Made by a program: the position numbers and the translations under genes. Of a stretch of DNA of 7,689 nt, positions 6,286-7,689 are shown one piece after another; the first letter of the stretch is position 1, and the number at the start of each line of letters is the position of its first letter. The DNA is from Clostridia bacterium (GTDB taxonomy: Bacteria > Bacillota_A > Clostridia > TANB77 > CAG-508): contig JAAVZD010000065.1 in the NCBI GenBank assembly GCA_022791475.1, positions 1-7,689 of the forward strand, given 5' to 3'. The notes beneath the pieces were generated by a model. The model ran no database searches. It was not told the DNA's origin and saw nothing but the letters and a program-made list of their open reading frames with translations.

Positions 6286-7414
6286 TTATAAAATCCCCCA
6301 CTTCCACTATTTCAAGTACCTTTCTGCTCCTGTCCCGTAACCGCCCCAGATGAATGAGAATATCAATGGCGGAAGCGATTTGGCTGCGCACCGCCGGCAG
6401 GGGCAAATCTGCCCCCATCAAGGCCATGGTCTCCAAACGGGACAGCATGTCCCTGGGGCTGTTGCCATGGCCGGTAGAAAGGCTGCCGGCATGGCCCGTA
6501 TTCAGGGCCTGGAGCATATCCAGGCATTCTTTCCCCCGGACTTCACCTACGATGATCCTATCAGGCCTCATGCGCAAAGATGCCCGGATCAAGTCACTGA
6601 TTTCAATGGCGCCTTCCCCCTCGGCATTGGCATTTCGGGTTTCCAGCCGTACCAGGTTGGGGATCTGCCGGATTTGTAATTCCGCCGAATCTTCGATGGT
6701 AATGATCCTTTCGGTTTCCGGGATAAAGCCAGACATAGCATTGAGGAAAGACGTTTTTCCAGAACCGGTGCCGCCACTGATGAATAAGTTATATCCCGCT
6801 TCCACTAATTTTTTCAAAAAATCAGCGGCTTCCCGGTTAAGGGAATTAAAGGCAATTAATTTTTCTGCCGTTATCGGCTCGGGGAATTTCCGGATCGTGA
6901 CAACCGGGCCGTCCAATGCCACCGGAGGGAGCACGACATGTACTCGGGCGCCGCTTTCCAAACGGGCATCAGCTATGGGATGGGACACGTTGACCGAACG
7001 GTTAATCCTGCTGACAATTTGCTGGATCAAGTCTTCTAATTGGCCTTCTTGTTCAAACCGGTGGTTCCATTGGTAAATAGCGCCTTTTTTCTCGATGAAT
7101 ATGTGGTCTTTTCCATTCACCATGATCTCGGTTACTTCTGGGTCATCCACCAGTTCCTGTAGGATGTCCAGCCGCCGGAATGTATCGTACAACCGGATTT
7201 TTAATTCCAGCCTTTGTTTTAAAGGCAGATAAGAATGGGCGGCTTCCCCTTCGATAGCCTGATGGATACAGGTGTTAAGCTCTTCCTCTTCGATTTGATG
7301 GCGGTTTTGCAGTTCTGCGCGAATCTGGTTTTTGAGGCGCCCTAAAGTTTCTTTTTGCTTTTTACGTCTTTCTTCCTCAGATTCCCCCCCCATCCCCGCC
7401 TGATTTATATGCAT
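6149..7414 (-). CDS. tadA: TadA/CpaF family pilus assembly ATPase
   Basis: Cytoplasmic hexameric ATPase that powers Flp pilus assembly. It has 421 residues, a normal length. A basic, Glu-rich N-terminal helix region (about 10-60) is followed by the N-terminal domain with VTEIMVNG and a DARLESGARVHVVLPP segment. Then come Walker A GGTGSGKT at 214-221, the Asp box ITIEDSAELQ (239-248), Walker B-type RIIVGEVRG (286-294, with Glu291) and the His box GHAGSLSTGHGNSP (307-320). The TadA C-terminus (SGQLKKVGTLE...KLKAAGY) is intact. The His box reads STGH where proteobacterial proteins often have TTIH; it keeps both His and is common in my memory of clostridial versions. ATG 7414 has AAAGGAGA upstream (11 bases from GGAG); ATG 7393 is an alternative. 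Eight consecutive G lie at codons 8-11, a possible slippage site. It precedes and overlaps tadB. Confidence 0.96.
   Translation of the reverse strand: MHINQAGMGGESEEERRKKQKETLGRLKNQIRAELQNRHQIEEEELNTCIHQAIEGEAAHSYLPLKQRLELKIRLYDTFRRLDILQELVDDPEVTEIMVNGKDHIFIEKKGAIYQWNHRFEQEGQLEDLIQQIVSRINRSVNVSHPIADARLESGARVHVVLPPVALDGPVVTIRKFPEPITAEKLIAFNSLNREAADFLKKLVEAGYNLFISGGTGSGKTSFLNAMSGFIPETERIITIEDSAELQIRQIPNLVRLETRNANAEGEGAIEISDLIRASLRMRPDRIIVGEVRGKECLDMLQALNTGHAGSLSTGHGNSPRDMLSRLETMALMGADLPLPAVRSQIASAIDILIHLGRLRDRSRKVLEIVEVGDFINGEIRLNPLFCFEEGTGSGKRVSGQLKKVGTLEAVGKLKAAGYMV
7384..7391 (-). repeat. G8 homopolymer tract in the 5' end of tadA
   Basis: Eight consecutive C on the + strand, read as eight G in tadA codons 8-11 (Met-Gly-Gly-Glu). 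A one-base change would shift the frame ahead of every ATPase motif. The tract is seen directly; a switching role is only a suggestion. Confidence 0.5.
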
Positions 7415-7454
7415 GGGCCAACCATCTCCTTTTCCTGTCTGTATACTTGTGCAA

Positions 7455-7480
7455 CCGTTTTGCGCCCGGCTGCAAAACGG
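7455..7480. other. Perfect 9-bp hairpin in the spacer before tadA
   Basis: Arms CCGTTTTGC (7455-7463) and GCAAAACGG (7472-7480) flank an 8-base loop. It lies in the 112-base spacer between the upstream gene's stop (7527) and the tadA ATG, about 40 bases before that ATG. On the minus strand it is followed by TTGCACAAG, not a run of T, so it does not look like an intrinsic terminator. It may be an mRNA processing or stability element, or a regulator binding site. I see no convincing promoter in the rest of this spacer. Confidence 0.55.
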
Positions 7481-7526
7481 GTATGTCCGCCAGGCCCCTT
7501 TGTGGGCATATGGCAGGGAGGGCCAG

Positions 7527-7689
7527 TCAAATGTGTTCTAACATACTACGGACATAATCCCCCAATTCCCCCCATAAAAGCTGTTCCAGGTAAGACCCTG
7601 CCTGCCGGGCCATTCCGGGAAGAGGCAGCTTCAACAGCCGTACCCGGTTCCACAAATGAAGCCGGCCGGAATGCTCAAGATACCCTTTC
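7527..7689 (-). CDS. C-terminal end of an upstream Tad-locus protein, probably TadZ/CpaE-like
   Basis: Only the last 53 residues and the TGA stop are in the window; the start lies beyond the right edge. The visible end reads KGYLEHSGRLHLWNRVRLLK, later LPGMARQAGSYLEQLLWGELGDYVRSMLEHI in two parts: a basic, Leu-rich stretch, then an amphipathic LLWGELGDYVRSML segment. No catalytic motif is visible. The position directly upstream of tadA is where TadZ/CpaE, the MinD-like ATPase that places the Tad machinery at the pole, is normally found, and an aromatic-WGE-x-G tail fits my recollection of clostridial versions. The family call therefore rests mainly on gene order. A 112-base gap separates it from tadA, and no T-run terminator is seen, so cotranscription is likely. 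Confidence 0.55.
   Translation of the reverse strand, partial: KGYLEHSGRLHLWNRVRLLKLPLPGMARQAGSYLEQLLWGELGDYVRSMLEHI

Noticed and set aside
6354..7076. 240-residue open frame on the + strand
   Set aside because: It lies wholly antisense to the intact tadA ATPase domain. Its sequence is the usual mirror of the Walker A and Walker B region, and no ribosome site or family resemblance is seen.

Overview
The window is a Gram-positive type Flp/Tad (type IVb, tight adherence) pilus locus, read entirely from the minus strand, so the genes run from the right edge to the left edge. Gene content points to a low-to-mid GC anaerobic Firmicute, most likely a Clostridia/Lachnospiraceae-like bacterium. The reasons are a TadA-TadB-TadC-Flp1-DUF5702-pseudopilin-prepilin peptidase order, purine-rich Shine-Dalgarno sites, Lys-rich protein N-termini, and no outer-membrane secretin (RcpA/CpaC) or TadD between the genes. 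I cannot name a species from the sequence.

Layout in transcription order: (1) 7689-7527, C-terminal 53 residues of an upstream protein, probably the TadZ/CpaE-like localisation ATPase. (2) 7526-7415, a 112-base spacer with a perfect 9-bp hairpin. (3) 7414-6149, TadA/CpaF secretion ATPase. (4) about 6285-5422, TadB, with an unsettled start that either overlaps tadA by 137 bp or uses a non-standard codon at the tadA stop. (5) 5391-4159, TadC with an extra N-terminal Ig-like module. (6) 4067-3879, a 62-residue Flp pilin. (7) 3873-1921, a 650-residue DUF5702 protein. (8) 1921-872, a TadE-like pseudopilin ending in two tandem His-x4-Cys ... Cys-x2-Cys modules. (9) about 839-321, an A24 prepilin peptidase (TadV/CpaA-like) that appears to start at ATA. 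(10) 297-1, the N-terminal 99 residues of another TadE-like pseudopilin running off the left edge. The + strand carries no credible gene.

Together these encode most of one machine. TadA hydrolyses ATP in the cytoplasm, TadB and TadC form the membrane platform, Flp is the shaft subunit, and the TadE-like and DUF5702 proteins are candidate minor or tip components. The prepilin peptidase removes the short cytoplasmic leaders. Four proteins in the window have a leader-like N-terminus (Gly or Ala, then a hydrophobic helix), so one peptidase may serve them all. Gaps are mostly 5 to 85 bases with no terminator-like structure, so one operon is likely; no promoter is convincing inside the window.

The pilus type is known. 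The least ordinary points are the duplicated putative metal-binding tail on the pseudopilin, the Ig-like domain fused to TadC, two genes whose expected start falls on ATA, homopolymer tracts at the 5' ends of tadA and tadC, and an AT-rich, palindrome-bearing stretch in the pseudopilin gene's 5' region.
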